Positions 24,001 to 27,858 of a DNA stretch of 64,000 bases are shown here, piece after piece. The stretch comes from Diplonema japonicum. Taxonomy: Eukaryota > Euglenozoa > Diplonemea > Diplonemida > Diplonemidae. The position numbers and the translations under genes were made by a program. The notes below the pieces were generated by a model. That model searched no databases and was not told where the DNA came from. It worked only from the letters and a program-made list of their open reading frames with translations. The DNA lies in NCBI GenBank assembly GCA_964019335.1, contig OZ025711.1, forward strand, positions 186,001 to 250,000, in the 5' to 3' direction. The number at the start of each line of letters is the position of its first letter. The stretch's first letter is position 1.

Positions 24001-27000
24001 CTCCTTGCACATGGTTCCCAGCCACTCGCAATCCGAGTCTACAGAGCAGGTCCCGGAATCAGGGTATGAGCACTTCGTGTCCCTACAGGTCGTGCTGTTG
24101 CAGTCCCACTCGCAGCTCGGGTCGTTCTTGCACACAGCGGGATCGGTCTTGGTGTCACAGGTGGGGATCTGTTTGCAGACAGGGGGGTCGAGCGAGGTGT
24201 CCCACTGGCAGTTGTTCGTGCTGTTCAGACATTTCTCCTGCACAAAGATCGAGCCGCAGGGCTTCGGGTCGCACTTGCTGCCGTCCCACTTGCACAGCAG
24301 GTCGGGGTCGTTCTCACAGGCATTTTGGTCCGTGTACTCGCACACTTTCCTCTCGCATGTCTCGCCGGGGGTCTTCCAGCCGCATGCCGCATCGGCGTCA
24401 CAGCATTTCTTGTCGCAGCATTTCGCGCAGTGGGTCTCCTCGCACGTCCCGTCGATCGACGACTGGACAGAAGCCCCGCAGATGACGGTTGCCCTCTGAA
24501 GCTTGCACTTGCTGCAGTCATAAAGCCCCTTGTACTGCTGCGGGATTCCCTGACAGTTCAGCTCGGGGCACCCTGTTGCCGCAGGACAACTTGCCAGCCT
24601 CGGGGTCTTCCACTCGCACAGCGAGTCGGCGTTGCACTCGTCCTTGAAGCCCCACGTTGAGCATTGGTAATGCTTCGCGTCAACCGGGGGGATCAGGGTT
24701 TTTCCGAACTTCGAGTTGGGGTCGCAGAAGGGCTCCAGCACCTGCCCCGGAATCTCGTCCAGCATGAGGTTCATGAAGTGGTCGTCCTTCGGGTCTGTCA
24801 CCAGAGGCTTCAACTTCGCCTCCGCATTGTCGTCCTGGAAGGTGTGGTAGGAGAACCTCCTCATCACGATCCCGAACACCACCACATCCTCGTCACGGAG
24901 CTTCTGCTGCGCGTCGTCCAGCATTCCGGGGTAGGTGGGCTTCCACTGCGAGTCGCAGCCGCTGGGGCATCGTCCACAGGAGGTACCACTGCACGCGTCA
25001 CCGTCGTAGTCAGTGAGACCACCGTCAGCGATAATTATTACCACGTGCTTCCTGTGTGAAGGGGACTGGCTGGGGAGGAAGGTGTGGTCCGCCACGTCCA
25101 AAAGAGCATCGTGGAGGTAAGTCCAGTGCGACTGGTAGTTCGCCTCATGCCAGTCGATGTCTCCCATCAGCTCATTGAGGTTACCAGAGAGGAGACCGTC
25201 CGTGCACTTGCCCACTGCGCAGCCCGTGGGATGGTCCATCGCAGGCGTCGCCTCTGCCCTCGAGAACTGGATAAAAGTGAGACGGAATCCACCGCCCTTC
25301 ACATTCGATGCGCCACCAACCGTGTGGTCCTCCCCCGTGAGGGGAAGCGTCTTCACCCAATCCCTCAATGTCTCCAGCAGCCCATAGAAGCCGTGCGGGT
25401 GGTTCCCAAAGGACCTCGACATTGAGCCAGATCCGTCAAGCACAAAAGCAACATCCAGATCGGGGCACGTGGAGTAAGAGGTCTTCGCGCAGTGGTCGTT
25501 GCCCGAGCCAGTCGTGTCCACAACCCACGAGCACTCGGGGTCAGCCACGCACCCACACTTCTTCTTGGGTGTGTTGTACTTCTCACAAGTGGCGGCCGTG
25601 CAGTGAGCGGGGGTAGAGCTTCCGTCCCACATACAGTTCGTGTTCGTTTCGCATGTTCCTTGCGTCGTGTGCACACCGCACTCCGTCGGGGTACAGATCG
25701 GAGGGTTGATTGAAGCGTCCCAGTGACACACCTTGTCTTGGTCACACGTGAGTTCGTCGGGGTGCTTGGGGCAGGGCGCTTCCACGCAGGTCGTCCTCTG
25801 GTCGTCCCACTTGCAGTAAGGGTCGTTCTCGCACAGTTGCACCGTGGTGTGCTTGCATTTTTCTTCCGTGCAGTACTCAACAAGGGTCGACGGAGGGCCA
25901 GCAGGGGGAGGGGTCTGAAGGGGGACCCACTGGCACCCAGACTCGGCCAAACACTTCCCTTCAGAGGTCTGCAAACACTTCTTCGGGTAGCAGGTGGGCG
26001 TCTTCGTGGAGTCGAAGTCGCACACATTGAGGAAGCAGTAATCGGGGTTCCCAGCGGGCGGTGTGCACGGAGAGGGCATCTCCACCGCGACTGCGGTGCA
26101 CGACTGCTGGTCGGTGTGCGTCCTACATGGGTTCTCCACGCACGTGTTCGCGGTGCTCCACATCACGTTCCACAGGCACTTCTCATCCTGCTGGCATGCA
26201 GCGACGTCTGTGTGCGCAGCGCAGCCAGGGGGCTCCCTACGGCAGTCGTTTCCGTCCCAGGCACATCCGGCCTTCGCGACGCAGGTCTGCTGTGTGCAGA
26301 GCGGGTAGCACTCGGACAGCTGGCACAATGGAGTTTTCGAGGAGTCCCAGTTGCAGGTGGTATCGGCCATGCACGAAGTTTCCGTGGTCAGGTCCCCACA
26401 GACTGCGGTTTTTGTAATGCTGGGGTTGTGGCAGCCCCCCCTCGAGGAGTCCCACTGGCACTGGGGGGAGGACTGGATGCACTTGCACTTGTCGGTCACG
26501 TCGGCGCAGACGAGGGTCTGGCACTTCTTGTCCCCTGCAATGTTGGTGTTCCAGTAGCACGGACCGTCGGCGGTATTGTCAGCGTTGCAGTCCGCTTCCG
26601 TGAGGTGCGTCACCGCGCAGTAGTTGTCCACGCACTCAGGTGGGCTCTTCGTCGTGTCCCAGTCGCACGTCACGTCGCCTTCGCAGGTCGTTTCGTCCCC
26701 GTAGCGGTGGCACCCGACCTCCACACACTTCGCGGGGCTCTGTGTTGTGTCCCACTTGCAGGAGTCGGCGGGGAGGCGGGCTTCGCACGCCCCTCGGTTC
26801 TTGTAGGAGTCGCATCCAGCCACCACAATCTGCGAACCGAACACGTCGTCCTTGTTCATGCAGAGTTCCCCCACACCACCCCACTCGCACACGTAGCCTT
26901 CGATGCGGTTGTGTCCGTTCGGGTAGTCGTTCCACCTTCCGTTCCCGTAGTAGTGTCCGTAGTCTTCTCCAGTCGTCGAGCACGTCGCTGGCGAGCAGTC

Positions 27001-27858
27001 CTTAGAGTACTCGTTCGGCTCACCGGACTCCCAGTTCTCGTAAGCTCCCGGAGCGGTCTTGAAGCTTGACCCCTTGCCGGTCCCGATGAGCTGCCCCTGC
27101 CCGCAGTCGGGTCCGGTGCACGGGTTCTTGTTCTCAGGAAGGGGGTAGCCCATGTCACAAGCGGTCCTTGCAGCGCCTGTCAGAGCAAGGTTGTAAGGGG
27201 GGCACCCTTCAGGGCCGGTCAGCCAGCGCCACTCCCCTTCCTTCGCGATGTCTGCTGAACCGATCCAACCCTCTCCGTGCAGCTTCGCCGAGGCGACGTC
27301 CTGCTCGTCCTGCGAGGTGATGGTGACGAGGTAGCCTGCAAGGCCAAGGATGTCCTTCGATTTGTCGGCACACTCGGACTGTGCGTCGTCCCAGTGGCAG
27401 AAACCCCCTGTGTTGCAATTCACGCTGTTCTTCGGGTAGTACTCGTAGAAGTGCCCCGTGTGCGTGGAGTACATGGCGTGACCGAAGTTGTAGGTCAGGC
27501 GACGGGAGGTTCCAGCTCCCGACGTCGACGTGAAGGTCACGGTGGCGATGGCCTGTGCGTACTCGTCGATCGTGGCGGTACCAGACATCTGCAAGATGCC
27601 TGTTGTGGTGTCAAAGTTGGGGGTGATCCCCAGCCCGGCACACGCCCCGCAGGTGAGCGTGTCCGTGGCAGGGTCGAAGCCGTCCTCCACGTCCACCACC
27701 GAGCCGCTGATCTGCGTGTTGCAATTACACCCTGCACCAGGCGTGAAAGTGATGTCCGAGCACTTCACGTCTGGAAATGGCGTCATCGGCACTCCTTGGT
27801 TGTAGAAGGTGGCATAGCACGACGCCGTCAGCGACAGCATCATCAACGGGCGATGCAT
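1..27858 (-). CDS. Giant secreted multidomain vWA / C-type lectin / EGF-like protein (3' end outside window)
   Basis: The ATG is at 27856-27858. The frame (codons starting at coordinates equal to 1 mod 3) runs without a stop to base 1, giving at least 9,286 codons with no intron. The register was confirmed at the start, in the EGF array, in several vWA domains and at base 1. Residues 1-15 (MHRPLMMLSLTASCYA) look like a short signal peptide. Then come a cadherin-like beta module (~26-121), a C-type lectin domain (~123-328), Cys-x-Trp modules, five vWA units, an EGF-like array (~3500-5290) and seven more vWA units, interrupted by a second beta module plus lectin domain. vWA domains usually bind protein ligands through a metal site, and lectin domains bind sugars, so an adhesive or matrix role is inferred. 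A splice acceptor-like CACAG lies 8 nt before the ATG. The DNA is more GC-rich than its neighbours. The C-terminus, and so any membrane anchor, is not visible. Confidence 0.9.
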   Translation of the reverse strand, partial: MHRPLMMLSLTASCYATFYNQGVPMTPFPDVKCSDITFTPGAGCNCNTQISGSVVDVEDGFDPATDTLTCGACAGLGITPNFDTTTGILQMSGTATIDEYAQAIATVTFTSTSGAGTSRRLTYNFGHAMYSTHTGHFYEYYPKNSVNCNTGGFCHWDDAQSECADKSKDILGLAGYLVTITSQDEQDVASAKLHGEGWIGSADIAKEGEWRWLTGPEGCPPYNLALTGAARTACDMGYPLPENKNPCTGPDCGQGQLIGTGKGSSFKTAPGAYENWESGEPNEYSKDCSPATCSTTGEDYGHYYGNGRWNDYPNGHNRIEGYVCEWGGVGELCMNKDDVFGSQIVVAGCDSYKNRGACEARLPADSCKWDTTQSPAKCVEVGCHRYGDETTCEGDVTCDWDTTKSPPECVDNYCAVTHLTEADCNADNTADGPCYWNTNIAGDKKCQTLVCADVTDKCKCIQSSPQCQWDSSRGGCHNPSITKTAVCGDLTTETSCMADTTCNWDSSKTPLCQLSECYPLCTQQTCVAKAGCAWDGNDCRREPPGCAAHTDVAACQQDEKCLWNVMWSTANTCVENPCRTHTDQQSCTAVAVEMPSPCTPPAGNPDYCFLNVCDFDSTKTPTCYPKKCLQTSEGKCLAESGCQWVPLQTPPPAGPPSTLVEYCTEEKCKHTTVQLCENDPYCKWDDQRTTCVEAPCPKHPDELTCDQDKVCHWDASINPPICTPTECGVHTTQGTCETNTNCMWDGSSTPAHCTAATCEKYNTPKKKCGCVADPECSWVVDTTGSGNDHCAKTSYSTCPDLDVAFVLDGSGSMSRSFGNHPHGFYGLLETLRDWVKTLPLTGEDHTVGGASNVKGGGFRLTFIQFSRAEATPAMDHPTGCAVGKCTDGLLSGNLNELMGDIDWHEANYQSHWTYLHDALLDVADHTFLPSQSPSHRKHVVIIIADGGLTDYDGDACSGTSCGRCPSGCDSQWKPTYPGMLDDAQQKLRDEDVVVFGIVMRRFSYHTFQDDNAEAKLKPLVTDPKDDHFMNLMLDEIPGQVLEPFCDPNSKFGKTLIPPVDAKHYQCSTWGFKDECNADSLCEWKTPRLASCPAATGCPELNCQGIPQQYKGLYDCSKCKLQRATVICGASVQSSIDGTCEETHCAKCCDKKCCDADAACGWKTPGETCERKVCEYTDQNACENDPDLLCKWDGSKCDPKPCGSIFVQEKCLNSTNNCQWDTSLDPPVCKQIPTCDTKTDPAVCKNDPSCEWDCNSTTCRDTKCSYPDSGTCSVDSDCEWLGTMCKEKKCTPAKAQVDCKDCDNCVWDPASSTCTEDKCKPLNQADCGNSDVCHWDNNECVTDYCPQYKDDEVKCDHDPRCHWDSVTTPPTCQPTTCTKNHNTQYPGLGDAPSKMGTIDDAACMSDPACKTGTDSKGPYCALASCSDHTKNCDCVRDTNCYWDPAVTAPAAKCKDTKVSSCPDLDVVFVLDGSGSMGARFGTHPHGYYAMLEMLRDWVRTLPLTGEDNTVGINSAVKGGTFRIAFVQFSIENEYWVCKNGADGCDRWKNWGSCTQPRLPAGRICSNGQLTGDLNELENDLDWHEANYMGSLTYMAAALDDAVDIFHGSPAHRAHVLVIITDGQMNPLEPQKSQEIPAIRQKLDAEGVVTFGVVVRKTAAHTKADIDAEETLKPVTSDAHDDHFVNVPLDDMLTEVFNDFCDPAGRFGSAIRQQAQNQNSANNTAPPAQSSAVPCSKWGVKLECRSDQACNWKTPAPTSCPGNGCTNLNCLELPAAQVSAGMTCANCKLSGGAVSCTAGSSNPVGSGYCGATVCEEHCEEVPCEQDTANDCFWDTDKCQRKVCNYPDKNACETDPDDMCMWDTTATPATCVPKKCLHFTQGTCDVDGDCQWDPATLKCKEKDPDCTTITDKLDCLNHVSDACDWKCDTNTCAQKVCRETTDTTCKNSADGCEWDAGSKVCHKQHCVGANTENACISNSACKWTAATSTCEESKCYKHATEAICDHDTDCHWDPTGCEGCKEKYCYKTFTDDASCNADPKGTCMWDSANNKCVDKTCDSYNNPAMGPDRMCDCQADSRCVVDRSVPTAPVCRDQHFTQCPDLDVVVAFDGSTSMNNRFGTHPNGFEGLMEALRDWVQALPLTGEAAGVTSTDTNGRVRVGFSEWDQGVRLAECPACACSPAVGSDGDGIPTTSSMNTKGKTPPRPADKCGKLTGNKAQLLADLDWHEGEKRRPQTLVKEAEEFAGETFKSSPAYRKKILLIFTDGMIQDRSSLGPAGAILAAEGVQTFGIVLTRGNPNFLDQRNLDALKEIVTDPKDSHALMMQIDEAHKVLDDFCDPNSVFGALITSGSTTKPNTEPPCDSIQSIPDCTARATCQWNSITVACEDHPCFKHCGETDCVADTTNKCKFNNGTLQCEKTVCKDHLNQKECVDNDCKWDAAKNPRCDEGPCQATDQAACNNLGKQCTWDTTIQPDPKCVETPCYYDNQTTCEVDTDCEWDAACPDAADQKCVPKRCSQPDHQSQAGCVKDTWCVWTSSLTCELGKCAKYPTEKCCDHDDNCHWDITSSPPVCGEKYCPKTYPTQATKDQCDADSKCMWDSGKQACVEEDCSKLDKCPCRAHPDCYWDAAHNKCTDAKYGECPTMDVIMLMDGSGSMDAWFGNHPHGFYGLIEILRDWAKTLPLTGELAGTNTGPGPAKGGLRLGFVQFSGSNPWWWFSGTPKAIQTPSGTGSSGHLSGDLTQINQDLDWHEANYMGDGTMIEKGLTMVGDMFDASHQHAVRPRILIIFTDGKIYDPNSLGPARTVLDQEDVQTFGIVIRKQQAHTKADVDAEATLKPITSDPHDDHFQNLMLDEISTKVLGDICDPNGKFGHLIVKNSPSTQAGVHAPCPNHADSHLCNADPGCEWHAASNECQDSPCIAHCDEQSCIKDTANLCKWNGTECWKETKCAYTDQTQCVNSPDLCVWDNGVCVLPPCTPNKNQADCEADKDGCAWVNQNGQDVCIVEPCSSTYQSVCSSDPACKWDYPLCGNTTQLQCMPKGCDYFAAKGDCDADVHCVWDAAASTCKDRVCAQFRDERCCDKDPICKWDATTAPAVCSQKKCPAIQKQPKCDEQSDCMWNSTTNKCVDLDCSKFPDMCPCNQHDKCYWKPGAGFAGTGACVAIEFGECPTLDIVLVLDGSGSMSAKFGNHPHGFDALMEMMRDWIETLPLNGEDASVGIKSKKDNGGVRVGIVQFSGWNNWRSEARKTPGGKGSGGRLTGKLQQLEDDVDWHEDNYMGDGTMIEEGLTMAADMFHASPVDGRQRVLFIFTDGQIYDPNSLSGARAELDKEGVQVFGIVVRKATKHTKADLDAEKTLKPITSDPHDDHFKNVMIDEVPDLMKGICDPNGPWGHLIVKDPPQPSSGVHLPCPDYQTQGTCKKDPGCIWSDVGSVCLNSPCLLHCNGSACQGDPSNNCTWVNGSICTNAPDPTCDCAYTTGDPVYNEKMCKADAMCVWDAANSVCQHDECAAGQPGNLTCGAVNQLCMDPTPAPCTDDYYCDCVPPATRDPKTQPGQVAAVCVLDECAVDCPTCAGTTCSDKNQDCFDPTPTVTSLSDWTCTCKPPYTGVAVANAAVCQVDECKDQTCSTCAKTTCSDKNQICHDPDTTVLSDWTCTCPPPSNQSAVAAAVVSCDFDECTIHKDTCENADQTCHDPDQSVTGDWTCTCKAPSNGTATAQVAWCELDECVKTCPSCANTTCTGENQLCDDPNKASHSTGDWTCTCQNPFTGSATAAAAICKLDECSALCTGTTCANATCSNVNQTCHDPDFTKLGDWTCNCPPPSKQPPSPQQPVMGCEVNECDLHKVVCENQGQICEDPDQLVADDWKCKCVPPMNGTATAQAADCTIDECVASCATCANDTCSSEGQTCEDPDISMHSTADWTCTCPPPFTGVAIANSATCLLDECAANCSEPSCAGTTCSAKNQTCHDPDTSTLNDWTCTCPPPSQQPPVVGAPVTGCEENECDKMKQICENVGQTCDDPDQLTPNDWECKCTPPMNGTGVAKPAECTLDECAADCVGPTCANTTCSDANQVCNDPDTAVHSTGDWTCTCPSPYAGVAIGSAAVCRIDECVETCPTCADNACSNATQICNDPDTSKLSDWTCSCPPPAQKPSQVGGPVTPSCDVDECDLHKDTCESQQQTCFDPDQAKAGDWQCKCTPPMNGTATAQPAECTIDECVVSCATCANDTCSSKSQTCEDPDTSMHSTSDWTCTCPPPTTGKAVANSAECVIDECVETCPTCSNGVCSAEGQTCHDPNVAANSTGNWICTCPPPSTGFATGKAATPCVVDECKDPDNEKKCADAGQECVDPNPSLGSRNDWECHCIVPPAIKTASAVMNPAECEYPGECKTDPEAKKCVAAGHICDDPNTDPMSTGDWVCMCPPPSTGTNVTATTPGGVAGMVCETDECVVVCPTCAQTAGSPTNLCTAEGQECRDPDKTKYGDWQCECPTPWTGTPVTGGAANCSLDECVATCPSCSKGACSDEGQTCKDTNTGVHDLNDWICTCPPPGVGSATAKPATCVCDECKEADQKCSAAGQICFDPNTACDSTKDYTCECKAPYSGTATAQAATCEVNECKEKNATCTAVGQICNDPDLTKLDDWECKCPPPSTGMAVGQAASTCKLDECVETCPTCAGTTCSDADQTCTDPNTDASSTGDWICTCKPPAANNSATGKPAVCICDECVGDTLCAGANQSCYDANTACNTPSDFVCECEPPMIGNATGSVAMCSLDECEINSATCIAQGQECNDPDHTKAGDWECKCKPPSVGNATAQAAECVYDECKIQDCPTCANNTCGLQDCEDMNTSPTSTSDWVCKCPPPSNHTATGKMAVCDLDECKDPVNAGKCTEACVPGTLDCGQTCYDPNPTTVSTGDWECLCPPPATGKMVAGPVVHCTYNECDEKETVCAAEGQECEDTNQQTLNDWVCECLPPATGNATVRPARCLLDECKVQNCPTCANDTCKSVGQECEDPDTTATSTGDWVCKCPPPSTHQATAKPAVCEIDECDEPQNNCTANCVAPNTPNCEQTCFDPDTSPTSLGDWTCSCPPPTKGKVVAHAAMCTVDECVEHGATCTAEGQTCTDLNTSRLNDWECVCTDPAKGSAVAQKATCVLDECVEDCDTCSKNTCKDAGQTCEDPNTSESSKSDWICKCPSPSKNTATGKPATCEVDECKENGWKCTADCKGALNCAQLCFDPNTNSTSLDDWKCVCQPPSTDSAVTKAAVCTVEPCIHDNEPACEQDPDGCEWSLLPTPVCKPIPCQHTKEVDCKSETGCEWLVYSGASTNAGTGAVSYEVLVPVKPFPAATCDASCSCTAQNAVFVRIEGGYVNGKDSLACGGCAAAGVTVNWQAAEGSLTVSGGSGVSGDKLAEIVASIEFTTSSTDGGKRSLTWNFGTTQNTAAAATACGGMVDLVGGVCVTEKCDYDTDAKCEADPFCDWVGGTTDPCVIAPCVLYPNEKECSKDPDCRFDVSSSPAMCKEKPCRAFKGPAECNAEDECMWNATQTKCVEKECSKFNDDRCKCHAEDRCYWDVRSTVPKCVESKYGQCPVLDVVMLLDGSGSMSEAFGRHPHGFYAMMEMIRDWVNTLPLTGEDHTVGKASTAPNGGLRMGIIQFSGPVPEAVKTPVGVGSSGSLTGDLTELQGDIDWHEANYIQGSTFIAMGLNWAGTMFQFSPSTRQKVLIIVTDGAIKDTASLAPAKAVLTAEGVKIFGVVLRKAAAHTQEDLDAEAALKPITSDPHDDHFMNVLIDDMPDQVLNGICDPNSKWGQLLMPGASSENQAGMHKPCPQHLVQMECTTDPGCVWSSVGLSCVDSPCVAHCDSTKCTADTVNHCEWKVVNGTTDPSCWVETICAYNDETTCEADDQCDWDASKPDCVERPCNQQTETECEADPKGCEWTAATKTCAEKPCKHTVEADCGADALCEWDACAGVAGGGACQKKSCDPTVFTDEVSCTKDTRCQWVSGVTGFTCVQELCAIHSGERCCNTEVDCHWDISVSPAQCSVKHCAKMNANPAKCDSDSPCVYEGSKCVEKECGKLAECECRKDADCYWNGDKDFCTPFQFGQCPTLDLVLLLDGSGSMSQSFGRHPHGFDAIMEMVRDWVTTLPLSGEKGIVGVNSQANSGKVRVGIIQFSGINAQGADPGRADAQATPAGIGSSGSLTGDLAELNADIDWQETNYYGGGTMIAKGLTDVAQMFHASPNDGRQRVLIIITDGQVFDPDTQAVLQARGELDKERVQVFGVVVRKATAHTAIDDLAEQTLKPMVSVPKDDHFQNLMIDEVPTLVLGEICDPNGKFGRLVVGTNGSSSTGVNKPCKQHTLMGACNADSGCAWYDATLSCADTPCMQHCEEIPCKNDTTNKCAWDSTKSLCQKEPQVGCDSLSAGECPKNPKCELSKDNTTCVDKKCLHDTEQGCVADPDKCVWNNIDQECTEKPCNHPDEATCESDRLCDWNNGNNPLSYSKGVKMSPLNLTCNPTTTCMNGCAGMVNGAAVSIDSADYVKGKDTLECAGCPALGMKTEWSAETGSLLLTSADGQEKSLEKFTEALNKVTFATTSAAGNPRGITWNYGQGVYDARTGHYYRYYSSNTVCQTTGGATTAGCTWEDAKQACAAKAFLGISGYLMTATTDLETEVARGRIAAEGWMGASATNGAWTWSTGPEATTPISSYDNWMTGEPSAVNGDGYIFPNGEWSSVAKTSDKAVLGYACEWGTTSGPACTGSVGNVIVNAGGCAEEKCTETSRTECVADPYCDWVVNTTACVQKPCTDVMEELPCNKKEGCHWSPSISPAMCVEEPCAKLKDSPTCNADNNCAWEDGKKMCVEKNCNDLTKCLCVEDPKCFWKATGTGGSCVKNTYGACPTMDIVVLVDGSQSMSQSFGHHPHGFFALMEMLGDWIQSLPLSGEVATVGAASQANSGKVRVAVVQFSGHPQFFSPPNTWSGPVVESVAVSPVGVGTAGRLSGASAELKSDVDWHESNYLEAGTYIAKGLKRAANIFASSSPVDGRQRVLMIFTDGMIEDAGADKDIMVQARQDLDGLSVQTFGIVVRRFAQHTQTDIDAEATLKPIVSAPQDEHFMNLQIDEVPDQALNGLCDPNGPWGHLIVTPQTTQAGVHQPCLNYLAKTTCVADKGCTWSDVLTSCLDSVCVPHCDQPTCEGETSTKCVWDGSLEECFKKPICPYSDEVNCNNDQECKWDSNKCIEKPCYYPDETSCIADTEADCVWSTVTKKCSEKPCNYNNTADCRADSGCQWEDTCKEPEDQMCIVKPCMHSNETACKEDVMCAWNASGCAVATCAHYPDEKCCNRDDGCHWNVQQAPAVCSQLPCRLLGSEGTCNADRNCMWEGGSSACLEKSCGKYTTRCPCEADPDCFFVAGSNHCTFQRYGTCPTLDVVVLLDGGVSMERKFGRHPQGFYALVEVVRDWARTLPLSGSAAGAATPANNNAARLAFVQFAGSSLWPAGDAKQVLSSTGTGTSEGRLTGVLSEVEKDLEFQEDNFMGGNAARQPAPQTTYLLAGLQKASSLFKAGPVDGRRRVLIVVADSPLNDKDKYQTVMADLAASQVVVFGATVRPFTAQSAGDLQADADLKEVVSDPKDGHFVSVELDQLATSLNGLCDPNSQWGAFIAATAVDREPCNLRVEKTACNKDAGCVWFDTTLSCGDSPCLTHCEAPVCVADTANRCVWNGASCEKEEVCKYPDLAACEADPECEVDKGTCIGKKCKHDTEQGCVADPDSCVWNNLDQTCGEKPCNYDNLDQCTLDSKCAWKPLVPECLPKLCTYVNQTACETTEPGMCVWENSNDKCVPAPCKQYQSEIECKLDEGCDWTSECEPKYCERYAGDSGACDSDGLCMWDETKKKCVDKECGAFQNDTCRCHKDADCFWDKGVCKTAKFGECPTLDIVLAVDGSASMTQTFGRHPHGFYGLMEVLKTWTGKLTLSGEKAGTPTAATGKTRIGVVQFSGKPAIKIPGTDLVDGAQKTPTGTGSGGRLSGDRSEVDADLVWQETNFMEGGTYIAAALDVSADMFQASPRDGRKRVLLIFTDGQIQDADKLVDARKRLEQEEVITFGIVVRRFDAHTQTDIDAEATLKPITSEPHAEHYYNLLLDEISDTLDGLCDPNSMWGKYIVETAQAGVHKPCGNYNEKEACNGDVGCAFRDVLAACVDTPCIKHCSEGLCKSDTANKCFWKADESVCYKEEGCSGYKKETDCNVDTTCAWREDKCVDKPCDYPDENSCTADSTYDCEWSSKDGTCTEKPCQYTEEAACKGDAKCLWDVACVGTGIPAMCVRKPCDYSTAAECTSDALCGWSGSACAMKTCTAYVDERCCNANEEGEGCHWDVKQSPAVCSVGPCRAYGSENACNSERACMWEGTKCGEKDCNKLTDKCACEADPDCFYSTAPGKPHCTFQRYGTCPTLDVVVLLDGGVSMERKFGRHPQGFYALVEVVRDWAQTLPLSGEVAGATAVPAANSQAVRLAFVQFAGSESWAPSDSRQALTATGTGTSEGRFTGSLSEVEADLTFQEANFMGGSLLTQPTPQTTYLLAGLQKAVSLFRTSPVDGRKRVLIIVTDGELDDADKYQTARAELDQAQVQVFGLVVRPFDTHTTLDEKAQQTLQPLVSDPKTGHIVNVQVDEIATSLNGLCDPNAAWGKYVGVVAEGRQPCQLHSMKDSCNKDTGCVWFDATLSCADSPCLEHCDSAKCTADTVNLCKWNGTVNSCGKEEVCKYPGQAECVVDAECEWKNSVCIGKECKHDNEQGCLADPAVCVWDNVKQDCKKKPCVYDNMDSCNLDLECAWNVDAVECEVKKCNYGNQAACETTEPGMCVWNSNNKCVPAPCKQYGNEKLCMADDSCEWSTAIAPGACEVKYCRKYCNMETSICNEDECNQDAACLTDTATSICKEKECGMLKEQCACHKEPGCFWLSGDKTCVDQKYGTCPTLDLVVVFDGSASMSQVFGRHPHGFYGMVEMLRAWVGGLPLSGEKAGAPVTTDPTSRKIRVAFVQFSGVATAPLTKTPIAGSAIKTPAGVGAAGRLSGDFAELSADLDWHEANFMEKGTYVNLGLQMAASILSSSPTDGRRRAVYVITDGQLQDQAYLEDAKAKLDSVSAEVFGIVVRRFASHTKVDTDAEEALKPITSSPHDKHFVNVDMDELASSSSPLTQLCDPATDFGSSIAMGVAGGKHQPCNAYTTKKNCMKDVGCSWNQLSCGTSPCVMHCNETTCNQDVVNECVNGWDSSDETCYRKAVCAGDTVTTCTAETGCQWNASTSGCEVKPC
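7648..8375 (-). other. Second beta module plus C-type lectin domain 2, degenerate sugar site
   Basis: About 8081-8375 repeats the beta module (GKDTLECAGC, GSLLLTSADG, NKVTFATTS). About 7648-8080 repeats the lectin domain with GHYYRYY, GYLMTATTD, GWMGAS, WMTGEPS, GEWSS and GYACEW. Compared with copy 1, EPN has become EPS and WND has become WSS. The fold markers remain, but the usual calcium and sugar ligands are altered. Confidence 0.7.
11590..11930 (-). other. Third cadherin-like beta module of the giant protein, without a lectin domain
   Basis: The translated segment repeats the N-terminal beta module (GKDSLACGGC, GSLTVSGGSG, IEFTTSSTDGG, LTWNFG). It then goes directly to a short Cys-rich linker, where the other two copies continue into a C-type lectin fold. 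The lectin part appears to have been lost from this copy. Confidence 0.6.
12000..17365 (-). repeat. Tandem array of about 32 EGF-like (DEC) modules
   Basis: Between vWA5 and vWA6 the frame encodes about 32 modules of 48-60 residues. Each has the pattern DEC-x-C-x-G-Q-x-C-x-D-P-(N/D), then DW-x-C-x-C-x-P-P, then A-x-C. This gives six cysteines including a C-x-C pair, as in calcium-binding EGF domains, though the spacing is divergent. DEC codons recur near 12256, 12428, 12570, 12748, 12920 and so on to 17360. The spacing cycles through roughly 175, 168 and 147 nt, so the array is largely built from three-module blocks of about 490 nt. Confidence 0.75.
26875..27780 (-). other. N-terminal cadherin-like beta module plus C-type lectin domain 1 of the giant protein
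   Basis: About 27495-27780 encodes a beta-rich segment with DTLTC, GILQMSGTAT and ATVTFTST, resembling the cadherin-like repeats common in large bacterial and protist surface proteins. About 26875-27490 encodes a C-type lectin fold: GYLVTITSQDE, GWIGS, W-ESGEPN, GRWND and GYVCEW occur in the expected order. The EPN and WND motifs are the family's usual calcium and mannose-type sugar ligands, so this copy probably still binds calcium and sugar. Confidence 0.8.

Larger units (their letters stand above)
310..25472 (-). repeat. Twelve vWA domains, each followed by an array of Cys-x-Trp modules
   Basis: vWA domains begin near 25470, 23485, 21572, 19953, 18376, 11135, 9585, 7215, 5642, 4122, 2581 and 1015, reading toward lower coordinates. 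Each begins CP(T/D)LD followed by a DxSxS-type metal site (DGSGSM in most), contains a D-W-(H/Q)-E-(A/T)-N-(Y/F) strand and a TDG motif, and ends with a CDP-x-(S/N)-FG-like segment. Seven of the 11 start-to-start distances are about 1.52-1.62 kb, so one vWA plus its modules is the duplicated unit. The intervening modules, roughly nine per unit, are 35-45 residues long with the pattern C-x(3,5)-C-x-W-(D/N)-x(5,8)-C. The last module before each vWA carries a distinctive C-x-C. Confidence 0.85.
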
